NCBI GenBank assembly: GCA_002440705.1
Contig: DJVA01000031.1
Coordinates: forward strand, 19,039 to 83,038
Origin: Flavobacteriaceae bacterium UBA6268
Lineage (GTDB): Bacteria; Bacteroidota; Bacteroidia; Flavobacteriales; Flavobacteriaceae
Direction: 5' to 3'
DNA length: 64,000 nucleotides
Each line of letters begins with the position of its first letter. The stretch's first letter is position 1. Below, piece by piece: positions 9,005 through 18,058 of this stretch. A program made the position numbers and the translations under genes. The notes under the pieces are model-generated. The model was not told the origin of the DNA. It ran no database searches and saw only the letters and a list, made by a program, of their open reading frames with translations.

Positions 9005-10321
9005 ATGAAGGTTAAGGCTGTTTCAGGGTTTTCAAAAAAAAGCAAAGCAGAAAAAGTCACGTGGATTGTTCACCATTTTTTAAACGACAATCCCAAACTG
9101 AAGGCAATTCTCGAGCAGTATTGGAATCCCGACCCCACAGTTCAAAAATTGCATGACGACTTCACAGAAAACACCCTTACCAATTTTTACTTGCCTTTTG
9201 GAATTGCCCCCAATTTTCTTATTAATGGCGACCTCCTTGCTGTGCCCATGGTCATTGAGGAGAGTTCGGTGGTTGCTGCAGCAAGCAATGCCGCCAAGTT
9301 CTGGATGGATCGCGGCGGATTCCAGGCCGAAGTGATTTCAACAGAAAAGAATGGGCAAGTCCATATAAATTTTAAGGGAACCCCAGAAAGCCTGATCCGT
9401 TATTTTGAAGCAATAAAACCAAAACTTCTCGAGCGCATCGATCCCATCCAAAAAAACATGAAAAAAAGAGGGGGCGGACTCAAGGAGTTGGTATTGATAG
9501 ATGGCACCAAAAAGCTGGACGGTTACTACCAACTGCACGCATCTTTTGAAACGTTGGATGCCATGGGAGCTAACTTTATTAATAGTTGTTTGGAGCAAAT
9601 AGCCCAGGCTTTTGAAAACGAGGCCATAGACCATGAAGTGTTCCAAAAAGAAGGCATTTTTCCTGAAGTAGTCATGAGCATCCTTTCGAATTACGTACCA
9701 GAATGCCTGGTTAAAGCATGGGTTGAATGCCCGGTAGATGCCCTGGCCAATAACGGAATGGACGGTCAAGCCTTTGCAGAAAATTTTCTGCGCGCTGTGG
9801 AAATTGCCAAAATAGAGCCTCGAAGGGCCGTAACCCACAACAAGGGAATCATGAATGGCATCGATGCAGTGGTCTTAGCTACTGGAAACGATTTTAGGGC
9901 GGTGGAAGCTGGCATCCATGCATACGCCTCCAGAAATGGCAGCTATAGTAGCCTCACGGAGGCCTCCATACAAAATGACTTATTCACTTTTAAGATTGAA
10001 ATCCCCATGGCCCTTGGAACCGTTGGCGGACTCACTTCCTTGCACCCATTGGTCCAAGTGGCCCACGCCATTCTTCAAAATCCAAATGCAATGGAGCTTA
10101 TGAAAATAACGGCCGTGGTAGGACTTGCACAGAATTTTGCCGCCTTACGCTCCTTGATTACCACTGGAATCCAAAAGGGACACATGAAAATGCATTTGAT
10201 GAACATCCTCAATCAGTTACAGGCATCAGAAAGCGAAAAGCAAAAAACCATTCAACACTTCAAGGATCGGGTCATTTCACACAGCCAAGTAGTAAAATTT
10301 ATAGAAACTTTACGCAATTAA
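9005..10321 (+). CDS. mvaA: Hydroxymethylglutaryl-CoA reductase, class II
   Basis: A 438-residue class II (bacterial-type) HMG-CoA reductase, the usual length for that class. It interconverts HMG-CoA and mevalonate. Catalytic positions line up with the Pseudomonas mevalonii enzyme: a Glu in IEESSVV (85/86), Lys280 in THNKGIMNGID, Asp296 in ATGNDFRAVEAG (the same 16-residue Lys-Asp spacing), and His393 in KGHMKMH. Although the class is often labelled degradative, Flavobacteriaceae use the mevalonate route for isoprenoid synthesis, and the GHMP kinase that follows fits that role. The ATG at 9005 is preferred over TTG 8984, which lies inside the promoter. It is followed after one base by the kinase gene, so the two are translationally coupled. 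Confidence 0.93.
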   Translation: MKVKAVSGFSKKSKAEKVTWIVHHFLNDNPKLKAILEQYWNPDPTVQKLHDDFTENTLTNFYLPFGIAPNFLINGDLLAVPMVIEESSVVAAASNAAKFWMDRGGFQAEVISTEKNGQVHINFKGTPESLIRYFEAIKPKLLERIDPIQKNMKKRGGGLKELVLIDGTKKLDGYYQLHASFETLDAMGANFINSCLEQIAQAFENEAIDHEVFQKEGIFPEVVMSILSNYVPECLVKAWVECPVDALANNGMDGQAFAENFLRAVEIAKIEPRRAVTHNKGIMNGIDAVVLATGNDFRAVEAGIHAYASRNGSYSSLTEASIQNDLFTFKIEIPMALGTVGGLTSLHPLVQVAHAILQNPNAMELMKITAVVGLAQNFAALRSLITTGIQKGHMKMHLMNILNQLQASESEKQKTIQHFKDRVISHSQVVKFIETLRN

Positions 10322-10322
10322 C

Positions 10323-11216
10323 TTGAATACTTTTCACAGCAACGGGAAATTATTGCTCACAGGGGAATATGTGGTCTTGGATGGCGCCAGCTCGCTTGCA
10401 ATTCCTACCAAAAAAGGGCAATCTCTTACCATTACGCACGCTAAAAAAGAAGGGATTTCCTGGAAAAGTTACGATTATGGGAATGCACTTTGGTTTGAGG
10501 CTCAATTTTGTATGAATGACACGGTTAGCAAAGCAGCAAACCCTTTGCTTTTTCAACTGCTTTCAATTTTGAAAGAAGCGAAAAAACTAAATTCCCATTT
10601 TTTAGCGGAAGCAACGATTGAGGCGATCACCCATTTGGATTTTCCAAGAAATTGGGGATTGGGATCATCATCCACCTTAATCAATAATATAGCGCAATGG
10701 GCCCAGGTGGACGCTTTTCAATTACTTCGCAATAGTTTTGGGGGAAGTGGTTACGACGTTGCTGCAGCGCAACAGGATGGGCCTTTTTTATTTCGATTGG
10801 AAAGCGAAAACCCAATTATTGAAAAGACACCACTACATTGGAATTTTACCGATCACGTATTTTTTCTCCATTTGAATCGAAAACAGGACAGCAAAGCCGG
10901 CATAAAACAGTATAAGTCACGGCCAATTGACCCAACAACCATTTCTGAAATCAGTAAACTTACCCACGAATTTGTGAGCTGCACAACCTTAACCGAATTT
11001 GAAAATTTGATTGAAACCCACGAGGAAATTATTTCAAAAACCATTCAATTACCCACGGTTAAAGAAAAGCTGTTTAAGGAATATCCCCATGCTATCAAGA
11101 GTTTGGGAGCTTGGGGCGGGGATTTTGTGATGGTGGTTGGATCTCAAGAATATCAGAAGTATTTCAGGCAAAAAGGATATGCTACTCTGATTCCTTTTCA
11201 AAAAATGATTTTATAA
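10323..11216 (+). CDS. GYDIA-type GHMP kinase (mevalonate-pathway kinase-like)
   Basis: A 297-residue GHMP-superfamily kinase. The N terminus SNGKLLLTGEYVVLDGA is the superfamily's substrate-entry strand, GLGSSSTLINN is the phosphate-binding loop, and GSGYDVAAAQQ is the variant of the GYDIA motif by which this Bacteroidota family is known. The exact substrate is not settled; adjacency to HMG-CoA reductase makes a mevalonate-pathway phosphorylation the best guess. The start is a TTG one base after the reductase stop. It is required because the conserved strand begins only a few residues later and no ATG precedes it. A perfect palindromic terminator follows. Confidence 0.85.
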   Translation: MNTFHSNGKLLLTGEYVVLDGASSLAIPTKKGQSLTITHAKKEGISWKSYDYGNALWFEAQFCMNDTVSKAANPLLFQLLSILKEAKKLNSHFLAEATIEAITHLDFPRNWGLGSSSTLINNIAQWAQVDAFQLLRNSFGGSGYDVAAAQQDGPFLFRLESENPIIEKTPLHWNFTDHVFFLHLNRKQDSKAGIKQYKSRPIDPTTISEISKLTHEFVSCTTLTEFENLIETHEEIISKTIQLPTVKEKLFKEYPHAIKSLGAWGGDFVMVVGSQEYQKYFRQKGYATLIPFQKMIL

Positions 11217-11218
11217 AA

Positions 11219-11242
11219 AAAGCCTGCGTTAACGCAGGCTTT
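11219..11242. terminator. Bidirectional intrinsic terminator between convergent genes
   Basis: A perfect 24-base palindrome, arms AAAGCCTGC and GCAGGCTTT around GTTAAC, between the 3' ends of the GHMP kinase (plus) and the peptidylprolyl isomerase (minus). A-rich and T-rich flanks serve both directions. Confidence 0.85.
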
Positions 11243-11263
11243 GCTTTTTGGAAAAACTTCTTA

Positions 11264-13330
11264 TTAGAAGAAATCAGCACGATTGTCTTCAATGTCTGCC
11301 GCTGCTTTTAACGCATCATAAATGTTTTTGTTGACCGTGTTTGCATTCACAGCACTTTTCAATTGATTTACGTATGGAGCGTAATTTTCCATATCCGGTG
11401 CTTTTTCAATAGAAAGAACACGTACTTTAAACACTCCGGAATCCCCATCTATAAGACCGGTCGATTCGCCAGTTGCGGTTCCAAAAGCAATCCCCACAAC
11501 AAGAGGTTCGGTGCCCGCACCCGCAATGGTTGGACTCATTCGTGTTAAGGCATTAGCGGTTTTCACGGTTACATTTTGACTGGTTGCCACCTCTTGAAGG
11601 GTGGTTCCAGAGATTCCTTCACGAATCATTTTGGCCTTCTTCTCTTTACGAAGAATGGGGGTAACGGTAGCTGAAGCTTCAGAAACACTCATTAACGCTT
11701 TCTTGGTGCTCTTCCTGGTGAGTCTTGCTATGACATAGCTGTCATTAACGTCAAAACGTTTGATATCCCCAACATTGGCCTCATCACTAAATGCCCAATT
11801 GACGATAGTTCGGTTGTTTCCAATACCGGGAATGTTGGCGTCCATACGTCCAATACGGTTCACTGGTTTCGGGGTAAGGCCTCGGTCTTCTGCAGCTTTT
11901 GCAAAATCTACCCGCGCCGCTTCTTCGAACTTAGCTGATTCAGAAAACACCTCAGTTAGGGTTTTCTCTGAAGGTTCAATTTCTTTGGTGATGGTTGCAA
12001 TTTTAACTGCTTGTTGCTTGTCTTTTTGGCCTTCAACTTCAATGATGTGGTATCCAAATTGGGTTTCAACCACTCCCATATCTCCCACTTTGCTTTCAAA
12101 ACAGAAATCCCTGAAAGGTGCTACCATGGTATTGTAAGCAAACCAATCATAATGTCCTCCTTTTTCTGAGCTTCCCATGTCGGAAGAATATTTTTTCACA
12201 AAATCCCCAAATTTGGACCTGTTGGCTTTCAAGACTGTTAACAAGCTATCCGCTAGGGCCTTGGCTTGCTCTGGATTTCGGGAAATGCTGTCCACCTTAC
12301 TTAAGCCCACAGGGATAAGGATATGCCTGGCTTCCACAGAGTCTGGCAATTGTTTGGATGCAACCACTTTTGTGAGGTTGAAGGTGCCCTCTTCCTTATA
12401 AGGGCCGTATACGGTCCCTTCCGGAAGTTTTAATAGGGTATCCTGCAAGGTCTTTGGAAGTTCGCCATTGGAATACCATTTATCCACATAATTTTTGTCG
12501 GAATGGGTGTCCACGAACAAAGCAAAATCCTCGGTAGTGCCAAATTCCTCTTTCAAGCTTGCGACCGCATTTTCAGCTTCTTGGATATCGGAAACAGAAG
12601 GTTCTTCCTGAAAAGACACATATTCGATATCTACCAAAGGATCTACTTCAAATTGATTGGGGTGCGCCTTCATGTATTTTTCAATATCGGCTTCACTAAC
12701 CTCAACATCCTCATCCGCAATTTTGGTGTAGGGCACCTGCACGTACTCCACATTGATTTTGTCATTTTCAAAACGATATTGTTCTTCTCCATCTGCTTGT
12801 GTGGCGATAAGGCCACTGCGAACCAGTGTATTGTATTTGGCTTGAACAAGATTGTCCTTTACCTGTTGAATAAAATTGTCCCAATCTGCTTTAGCGCTAG
12901 GGTTGCCCTGGATGGCCGCAACGTATTCAACAAGTTTTGCTTGGCTGTAAACCCCGTTTTCATCTTGAAATGTTGGGTTGTTACCCAAGGAAAGTGCCAA
13001 TTGGTCATTAAGTTGGTCTTCCCCAACAGCCAATCCCAAGGCTTCTGCCCGTTGGTTGTACAATACCTTTTTCAATTCGAGGTCCCAAATGTAATTCATG
13101 GCTTGGGAAGCCGATGCATTAGGGCCTAGTTTTCGTTGGTAATCGTCTACCTTGTTCATGAAATCTTCCCGGGTAAGATCGACCCCATCAATGGTCGCTA
13201 CCGTATTATGGACATTGCCAGAATTTCTGCCCTTTTTTATGATATCGCTTAAGATAAAAGCAAAAAGTGCCAAAGCAATGATGAGAATCAAGAAAAATCC
13301 GCGTTTACGAATGCTATTTAATATTGCCAT
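11264..13330 (-). CDS. PpiD-like membrane-anchored peptidylprolyl isomerase
   Basis: A 688-residue periplasmic folding factor anchored by one N-terminal helix (residues ~12-31) after a short basic cytoplasmic tail (MAILNSIRKRG). A SurA/PpiD-type N-terminal chaperone region follows, and a parvulin domain lies near residues 340-450, visible as EARHILIPVG, SSEKGGHYDWF and TQFGYHIIEVEGQ. A second region of about 200 residues may be a degenerate parvulin copy. It is expected to help outer-membrane and secreted proteins fold as they leave the Sec translocon. It lies downstream of the CorC gene on the same strand, with an 88-base gap holding a weak terminator. A TATTTTCG element at 13360-13353 may give it its own promoter. 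Confidence 0.88.
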   Translation of the reverse strand: MAILNSIRKRGFFLILIIALALFAFILSDIIKKGRNSGNVHNTVATIDGVDLTREDFMNKVDDYQRKLGPNASASQAMNYIWDLELKKVLYNQRAEALGLAVGEDQLNDQLALSLGNNPTFQDENGVYSQAKLVEYVAAIQGNPSAKADWDNFIQQVKDNLVQAKYNTLVRSGLIATQADGEEQYRFENDKINVEYVQVPYTKIADEDVEVSEADIEKYMKAHPNQFEVDPLVDIEYVSFQEEPSVSDIQEAENAVASLKEEFGTTEDFALFVDTHSDKNYVDKWYSNGELPKTLQDTLLKLPEGTVYGPYKEEGTFNLTKVVASKQLPDSVEARHILIPVGLSKVDSISRNPEQAKALADSLLTVLKANRSKFGDFVKKYSSDMGSSEKGGHYDWFAYNTMVAPFRDFCFESKVGDMGVVETQFGYHIIEVEGQKDKQQAVKIATITKEIEPSEKTLTEVFSESAKFEEAARVDFAKAAEDRGLTPKPVNRIGRMDANIPGIGNNRTIVNWAFSDEANVGDIKRFDVNDSYVIARLTRKSTKKALMSVSEASATVTPILRKEKKAKMIREGISGTTLQEVATSQNVTVKTANALTRMSPTIAGAGTEPLVVGIAFGTATGESTGLIDGDSGVFKVRVLSIEKAPDMENYAPYVNQLKSAVNANTVNKNIYDALKAAADIEDNRADFF

Positions 13331-13393
13331 TTTAAAGAAAATTAATAGGGGGCGAAAATACCATTTTCAGTCGATTTATAAAAAAACTATCCC

Positions 13394-13415
13394 AAAAAAA
13401 TTAGGGGATTGCCCC
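13394..13415 (-). terminator. Weak intrinsic terminator after the CorC gene
   Basis: On the minus strand GGGG-CAAT-CCCC followed by TAATTTTTTT, just after the stop of the CorC-like gene. The stem is only four G:C pairs, so readthrough into the isomerase gene is likely. Confidence 0.35.
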
Positions 13416-13418
13416 ATT

Positions 13419-14672
13419 TTAATCTTCGGCAATCTTTTTTAGTTCGACAAGTTCGATTTTGGTATTGGACACTTCCAGTATCTTAAGGGAATACCCATCT
13501 ATTTCAACGGTTTCATCTTTTTCAGGAATTTCTTCGGTAAAGTGCACGATGAGTCCTCCAAGGGTTTCATAATTTTCCCCTTCTGGAAGGTCCAATTTGT
13601 AGGCTTCATTCAAGTAATCTACTTCCAATCTTGCAGAAAAACGATAGTGGTCTTCATGGAGTTCTTCTTCAACCAAATCGATGGAATCGTGTTCGTCTTC
13701 AATTTCGCCAAACAGTTCCTCGATGATGTCCTCCACGGTAATGATTCCGGAGGTACCGCCATATTCGTCTATGACCACGGCGATGCTTTTTCTTTTTCGG
13801 GTAAGAATATTTAAGACATCTTTGGCCAAAATAGTTTCGGGAACGAAGATAACAGGCATGAGCACTTTTTTGATTTCTGAAGGTTTTTTGAAAAGTGCAA
13901 AGGAATGGATGTACCCCATGATGTCGTCAATATTGTCGTGGTACACCAAAATTTTCGAAAGCCCAGTTTCGGTAAAAAGTTTGCTCAATTCCCTTGGAGT
14001 GGTATCCACCTCTACCGCAACAACTTCGGTGCGAGGAATCATCACCTCGCGCGCAATCACTTCGGAAAACTCGAGGGCGTTTTGAAATATTTGAATTTCA
14101 CTGTCAACTTCATCCCGCTCTTCGAGGCTTTCCATTTGTTCATTGATGTAATTGCCTAATTCCAGTTTACTGAAGCTTAACTGCACAGCATCGCCTTCTG
14201 TTTTGAAAAAAACCCTAAGTACCAAGTCAGAAATCCAAATCACAAACTCTGAAACTACCGAAAAAAGCAGGTAAAAGAGGTAAGCAGGCAAAGCAAATAC
14301 CTTAACCAATTGGTTGGCGTAAATCTGGAAAAAGACCTTGGGCAAAAATTCGGCGGTCAGTAAGATGACCAAAGTAGAAATGATGGTTTGAACGAGCAGT
14401 CCAGAAAAGCCTTCAAGCGGAATCCACTTCATGAGAAGGTCACCCATAAAAAACCCGTAAATGACTAAAGCAATATTATTGCCCACCAGCATGGTTGCAA
14501 TAAATTTGGAAGGTCTCCTGGTAATACGCCTTAAGATGGTAGCCAGAAAATTGTTTTGTTTTTTCTCGATCTCGATGTGGATTTTATTGGCCGAAACAAA
14601 AGCAATCTCCATACCTGAAAAAAAGGCCGAGAGGACCAGCATGATAATAATAATCAATATGGGGTATTCCAT
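13419..14672 (-). CDS. CNNM/CorC-type membrane protein with CBS pair
   Basis: A 417-residue member of the HlyC/CorC (CNNM) family. The N-terminal DUF21 domain has four hydrophobic segments (residues ~1-160) and includes FFSGMEIAFVSANK. Two CBS repeats follow at ~200-330 (MIPRTEVVAVEV; RKSIAVVIDEYGGTSGIITVEDIIEELFGEI), and a small C-terminal CorC/HlyC domain ends with LVELKKIAED. Family members have been linked to magnesium or other cation efflux; the hemolysin name is historical. GldE of gliding bacteria has the same architecture, so a gliding-associated role cannot be ruled out. The start directly abuts the stop of the small gene upstream. Confidence 0.9.
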   Translation of the reverse strand: MEYPILIIIIMLVLSAFFSGMEIAFVSANKIHIEIEKKQNNFLATILRRITRRPSKFIATMLVGNNIALVIYGFFMGDLLMKWIPLEGFSGLLVQTIISTLVILLTAEFLPKVFFQIYANQLVKVFALPAYLFYLLFSVVSEFVIWISDLVLRVFFKTEGDAVQLSFSKLELGNYINEQMESLEERDEVDSEIQIFQNALEFSEVIAREVMIPRTEVVAVEVDTTPRELSKLFTETGLSKILVYHDNIDDIMGYIHSFALFKKPSEIKKVLMPVIFVPETILAKDVLNILTRKRKSIAVVIDEYGGTSGIITVEDIIEELFGEIEDEHDSIDLVEEELHEDHYRFSARLEVDYLNEAYKLDLPEGENYETLGGLIVHFTEEIPEKDETVEIDGYSLKILEVSNTKIELVELKKIAED

Positions 14673-14873
14673 TTACCTATCCTGATTGCGCTTATCCAAA
14701 TTTTTCCGAAAACGTCGCTTAAAGAAGAACATAAAAATAGCTACTATCCCAAAAAAAACAAATACATAGGCTTTATTTCTATCTTCATTCCATTGGCTGG
14801 CAACCAAATACACACAGAAGAGGGCCATGGCGATGTAGGCAAATTCAAAAAAAATATAAAGTTTACGGCCCAT
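14673..14873 (-). CDS. Small two-helix membrane protein, function unknown
   Basis: A 66-residue protein with two hydrophobic stretches (about residues 7-25 and 35-51) and a basic tail (KRRFRKNLDKRNQDR). I do not recognise a named family. It is very likely real: it fits exactly between LptC (11-base overlap at its start) and the CorC gene (no gap at its stop), all on the minus strand, so it is translated as part of the run. The topology suggests a hairpin in the inner membrane with both ends in the cytoplasm. Confidence 0.75.
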   Translation of the reverse strand: MGRKLYIFFEFAYIAMALFCVYLVASQWNEDRNKAYVFVFFGIVAIFMFFFKRRFRKNLDKRNQDR

Positions 14874-15441
14874 CGGAAGGGTTTGTTTGGTTTTGATCGA
14901 TTATTTGGATTCCATCATTCTTTCGGGACAAAAATACGGTAAAATCTTCATTAGCATCAAATCGAGCTCCATCATTGTAAGAACCATCGCTGAAAGTTAT
15001 GCGATAAGGTTCGTCGGTAAAAATCCATTGATGGTACTGATCCCAATACAGCTGCTGCGCTTGGAGTACATTGCCATCGGAGGTGGTTAGGATTACATTT
15101 TGGCGCAAATCCACAATGCCGGTTTGTTCGAAACGAATGGCGTAGTCCGAAGTAACGGTACTTTCTTCACCGTTTTCATAAAAATACACTTCTACTCCTT
15201 CCGGGAATTCTTGATAGGAAAATTTAAAATTGGAATAATCCAAAAGTATGGGAGCTTTCAAGTTGGCTACTACTTTTCCGGAGTCGGTGTAGAAGAGATT
15301 CACCTTTTCTCCCACGGCAACTGGAGCTCCGTCCTTCAAGTTAAGTTGTTGGACATTCTTGTAATTGCCTTCACAAGCAAAAAGCGTGATGGTCGCTACT
15401 ACGGCCATCACGCTTTTTAAACTATGAATGTGTTTGTTCAT
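14863..15441 (-). CDS. lptC: LptC, periplasmic lipopolysaccharide-transport lipoprotein
   Basis: A 192-residue protein with a lipobox (TLFAC) after a short hydrophobic N terminus and a beta-rich body with the LptC-type pattern EGVEVYFYENGEEST, a QTGIVDLRQNVILTTSDG strand pair and LYWDQYHQWIFTD. LptC forms part of the bridge that takes lipopolysaccharide from LptBFG to LptA. In Bacteroidota it is often a lipoprotein and longer than in Enterobacteria, as here. It directly follows the TPR gene (stop and start adjacent at 15442/15441). The C-terminal tail after FTVFLSRK is polar and probably disordered. Confidence 0.85.
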   Translation of the reverse strand: MNKHIHSLKSVMAVVATITLFACEGNYKNVQQLNLKDGAPVAVGEKVNLFYTDSGKVVANLKAPILLDYSNFKFSYQEFPEGVEVYFYENGEESTVTSDYAIRFEQTGIVDLRQNVILTTSDGNVLQAQQLYWDQYHQWIFTDEPYRITFSDGSYNDGARFDANEDFTVFLSRKNDGIQIIDQNQTNPSDGP

Positions 15442-16797
15442 TTACAAATTTGGAACCCTTACACTACCTCCAACCCAACAGCTGAAAGTAACCGTCTTCC
15501 CAGCCATTCCTTCAGAAAAAATATCGCTTTTACTCGGCGCTCTTTGTCGGTATGATTCGGCTGCTGCTCGGGCAGTAGACGCGATAGAGCCATCTACGCG
15601 AGCTGCTTTATCCGCCATTTCTGCCGCCTTCCAATTGATGGCACGTTTCTCAAAAACTGTATTTCCACAATCGTTGGAGCTCTTTGCATACATCTCGGCG
15701 ATGCGCAAATAACAGATTCCTTTTGAGGGCTTGATGTCCAATACTTGTAGGTACTTACTGCGAGCACTCCCATAACTTCCTTTTTTGCGCAAGTTTTCGG
15801 CAATAGCAAAAAGGTAATCGGCTTTTTTGTTAGCATCGGTTTCCAATTCCACAGCTTGGTTGTAATAGTCCATTGCTTCACCCGATTTGCCAGCTTTATC
15901 TGCCAACCTACCCAAGTAGTATGCCGAAGAAGCAGAAGGCTGAAGCGTGTGCAATTGCTCTACCATTTGGAAAAACAATGGGGTTTCGCAATCCCTAGCA
16001 TTTAAGCGCCCTGCAGCACTTTTAAGCCAAGCTACATTGTCCTTGTTTTCTTCAAAATTCTTCTCGTAAAGAGGAATCAGGTTCTCACAATCGGCGATCT
16101 TTCCAAGTTTGGCATCGACACTTTCCTTGATCTGCCCATAATACCCAACATTCTTTTCATAGCCGTCCATTTTTTTCTCTTCTTTGGAAGACAATTGCTC
16201 TCCAGATTCTTGCTTGTTTAGTAGCTCCGTAAGTTGTTTGGCATAATAGCCTTCTTCCTTTTCAATTTTGGATTGAATGATGTCATAAAGATCAAAAACA
16301 TCTTGGATGTCTTTTTTACCCTCTTCATACAAATCCATGGCAAGTGAGAAATAGGTGTATATCCTTTTGGGGCTTTTAAAGTTTTCCTCATCCTTTTTAA
16401 AGGCCTCATCAAACGCCTGGAATTGTTCCATTTTGGTACCTATTCCATTGTCATATTTAATTTGGGCAATGTCCGAAAGAATATCGCCTTCTTTACTTTT
16501 GCTTGGATAGTATTTGATTCGCAGGTTATAAGCCTTTTCCAAATCGGAGATCTTACTTTTGTCTCCATTTTCAATGTAATGTTCAAACATTTTTACGGCA
16601 TATTGGTAGATGGCCAAGCTGTATTGAGGGCATTCATCAATCACTTTTTGGTAATGAGGCATGGCTGCCTCGTAATTTTGAACCTTTGCTGGTTCTGTAA
16701 ACAATGATGCCGCCACGGTACAAGGATCTTGTGCTTTTAGTTTTGTTCCGAAGGTCAATGCCAAAATTGCTAGTAATGAGACAAATTTCGCTTTCAT
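15442..16797 (-). CDS. Secreted tetratricopeptide-repeat protein
   Basis: A protein of about 451 residues with a signal peptide (MKAKFVSLLAILALTFG...) and helical repeats, including a clear TPR run in the C-terminal third (SSAYYLGRLADKAGKSGEAM followed by a YLQVLDIKP-type helix). A charged helical middle, rich in Lys and Glu (residues ~170-250), may form a coiled coil. The frame is open upstream to 16902, but ATG 16797 is chosen because it starts the signal peptide and leaves the upstream outer-membrane-protein gene intact. Its fixed place between an outer-membrane protein and LptC suggests an envelope-assembly role; that is inference from position only. Confidence 0.8.
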   Translation of the reverse strand: MKAKFVSLLAILALTFGTKLKAQDPCTVAASLFTEPAKVQNYEAAMPHYQKVIDECPQYSLAIYQYAVKMFEHYIENGDKSKISDLEKAYNLRIKYYPSKSKEGDILSDIAQIKYDNGIGTKMEQFQAFDEAFKKDEENFKSPKRIYTYFSLAMDLYEEGKKDIQDVFDLYDIIQSKIEKEEGYYAKQLTELLNKQESGEQLSSKEEKKMDGYEKNVGYYGQIKESVDAKLGKIADCENLIPLYEKNFEENKDNVAWLKSAAGRLNARDCETPLFFQMVEQLHTLQPSASSAYYLGRLADKAGKSGEAMDYYNQAVELETDANKKADYLFAIAENLRKKGSYGSARSKYLQVLDIKPSKGICYLRIAEMYAKSSNDCGNTVFEKRAINWKAAEMADKAARVDGSIASTARAAAESYRQRAPSKSDIFSEGMAGKTVTFSCWVGGSVRVPNL

Positions 16798-16816
16798 AGT
16801 TGTCATATTATTCATG

Positions 16817-18058
16817 TTAGTCATATAGTCTTTTTTCAAACCATTTATCGTTGAGGGATAATCCAACAAAAACATTAAAAAATGTTTCTTTAACCAATCC
16901 ATTATTTGTTGTTCCCCGATTTCCGTACTCCAATCCTATGTTTAGGTTAGAAAACGTTCTCCCAACTGGCAACCCTAATCCAAAAGATATGCCAAACTCA
17001 TTAATAGACTCACCGTTGATGTTAATTCCAGTTTCCTCAAAACGCAGCCCTGCACGGTAAACTACTCGTTTCAAGTAACTTCCAAACGAATTGTAGTCGG
17101 GAATATAATATCCCCCAAACCGAAATTTCGAGGCATCTTCAAAGCTCACGTTTTCGAGCTCGAAAGTACGGTTGGTAAAGTTACTGGTTTTTTGGGAAGT
17201 AAACTCTCCTCCCAAAAACCATTTCTTGTTTTCCCCGATTCCCGTTCCGAAAGTCCATTGGGAAGGAAACGTAAAATCGGTATTGGAAACAGGGATATCT
17301 CTCGTATCAATTTGTGTGTAGGCACCACTGGGCAATTGTAAAACCGTGGAGATGGTTCGCGTGTTTTCTGAAGTAAAATTGGTTTCTGGCGTATAGCTTA
17401 CCGATGCTCTCCAATCAAGTTTATCAGAAATAGGGGTCATATACTGTGCTCCAAGATTAAAGCTGAAGCCCAACAAATCTGACCGGTTAATTTCTTCTGT
17501 CCCTAACTGGATCCCTTCTTGGTAGGAAAGCGCTATGTTTTCGATATTCCCAAAATTGTAGTTGGTTTCCAAACCAATGTTCAACTTTGGCGTAATTTGA
17601 TAGGCAAAGGTCAAAAACGCTTTGTTCATACCCCCCGATCCAGTATATTGGGTAGTAGTGGTGCCGCTGATGTTTTCAAGTTTGTATCCAGAGGAAGTAT
17701 AGGGGATTAGCCCAAAACTTGCCCCCAATTTTCCCATGGGAATCCCTATCGCCAAATAATCCAACGTAGTAGTGGTGGCGTTTTGGGATTCATCTGTAGT
17801 ACTTAGTTTATTGAACTTATGACTTCCTGAAATGGAATAATTGACCAATCGCAATCCAGCAACTCCAGCTGGATTTTGGATGTTAAGGTGAATACTGTCA
17901 GAATAGACGCCAATGCCTCCCATACTTCGGTTTTCAACAGTCCCTTTGAATTTCAACGTGCCTATCCCGAAAAAGGAATAGGGAGAGGTGGTTCCTTCCT
18001 GCGCCTTCAATAGGAAACTTGTTAAGCAAACCAACAACAATAAAATGTGCTTCAACAT
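16817..18058 (-). CDS. Outer-membrane beta-barrel protein of unknown function
   Basis: A 413-residue protein with a signal peptide (ending near FLLKAQ) and then alternating-polarity beta strands with aromatic ends along the whole length, as in FadL/OmpP1-like barrels. The N-terminal YSFFGIGTLKFKGTVENRSM and NIQNPAGVAGL segments resemble the hatch region of such barrels. The ligand is unknown. The start overlaps the pantothenate kinase stop by 7 bases and the TPR gene follows closely, so all are one transcript. I recall this gene as a conserved neighbour of coaX in Flavobacteriia, usually left hypothetical. Confidence 0.75.
   Translation of the reverse strand: MLKHILLLLVCLTSFLLKAQEGTTSPYSFFGIGTLKFKGTVENRSMGGIGVYSDSIHLNIQNPAGVAGLRLVNYSISGSHKFNKLSTTDESQNATTTTLDYLAIGIPMGKLGASFGLIPYTSSGYKLENISGTTTTQYTGSGGMNKAFLTFAYQITPKLNIGLETNYNFGNIENIALSYQEGIQLGTEEINRSDLLGFSFNLGAQYMTPISDKLDWRASVSYTPETNFTSENTRTISTVLQLPSGAYTQIDTRDIPVSNTDFTFPSQWTFGTGIGENKKWFLGGEFTSQKTSNFTNRTFELENVSFEDASKFRFGGYYIPDYNSFGSYLKRVVYRAGLRFEETGININGESINEFGISFGLGLPVGRTFSNLNIGLEYGNRGTTNNGLVKETFFNVFVGLSLNDKWFEKRLYD

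Noticed and set aside
9338..9838. 166-residue minus-strand frame opposite HMG-CoA reductase
   Set aside because: Covers catalytic segments of a well-supported gene and has no recognisable features.
12503..13129. 208-residue plus-strand open frame opposite the peptidylprolyl isomerase gene
   Set aside because: Antisense shadow of a clear parvulin-family gene; Phe/Leu-rich translation without family motifs.
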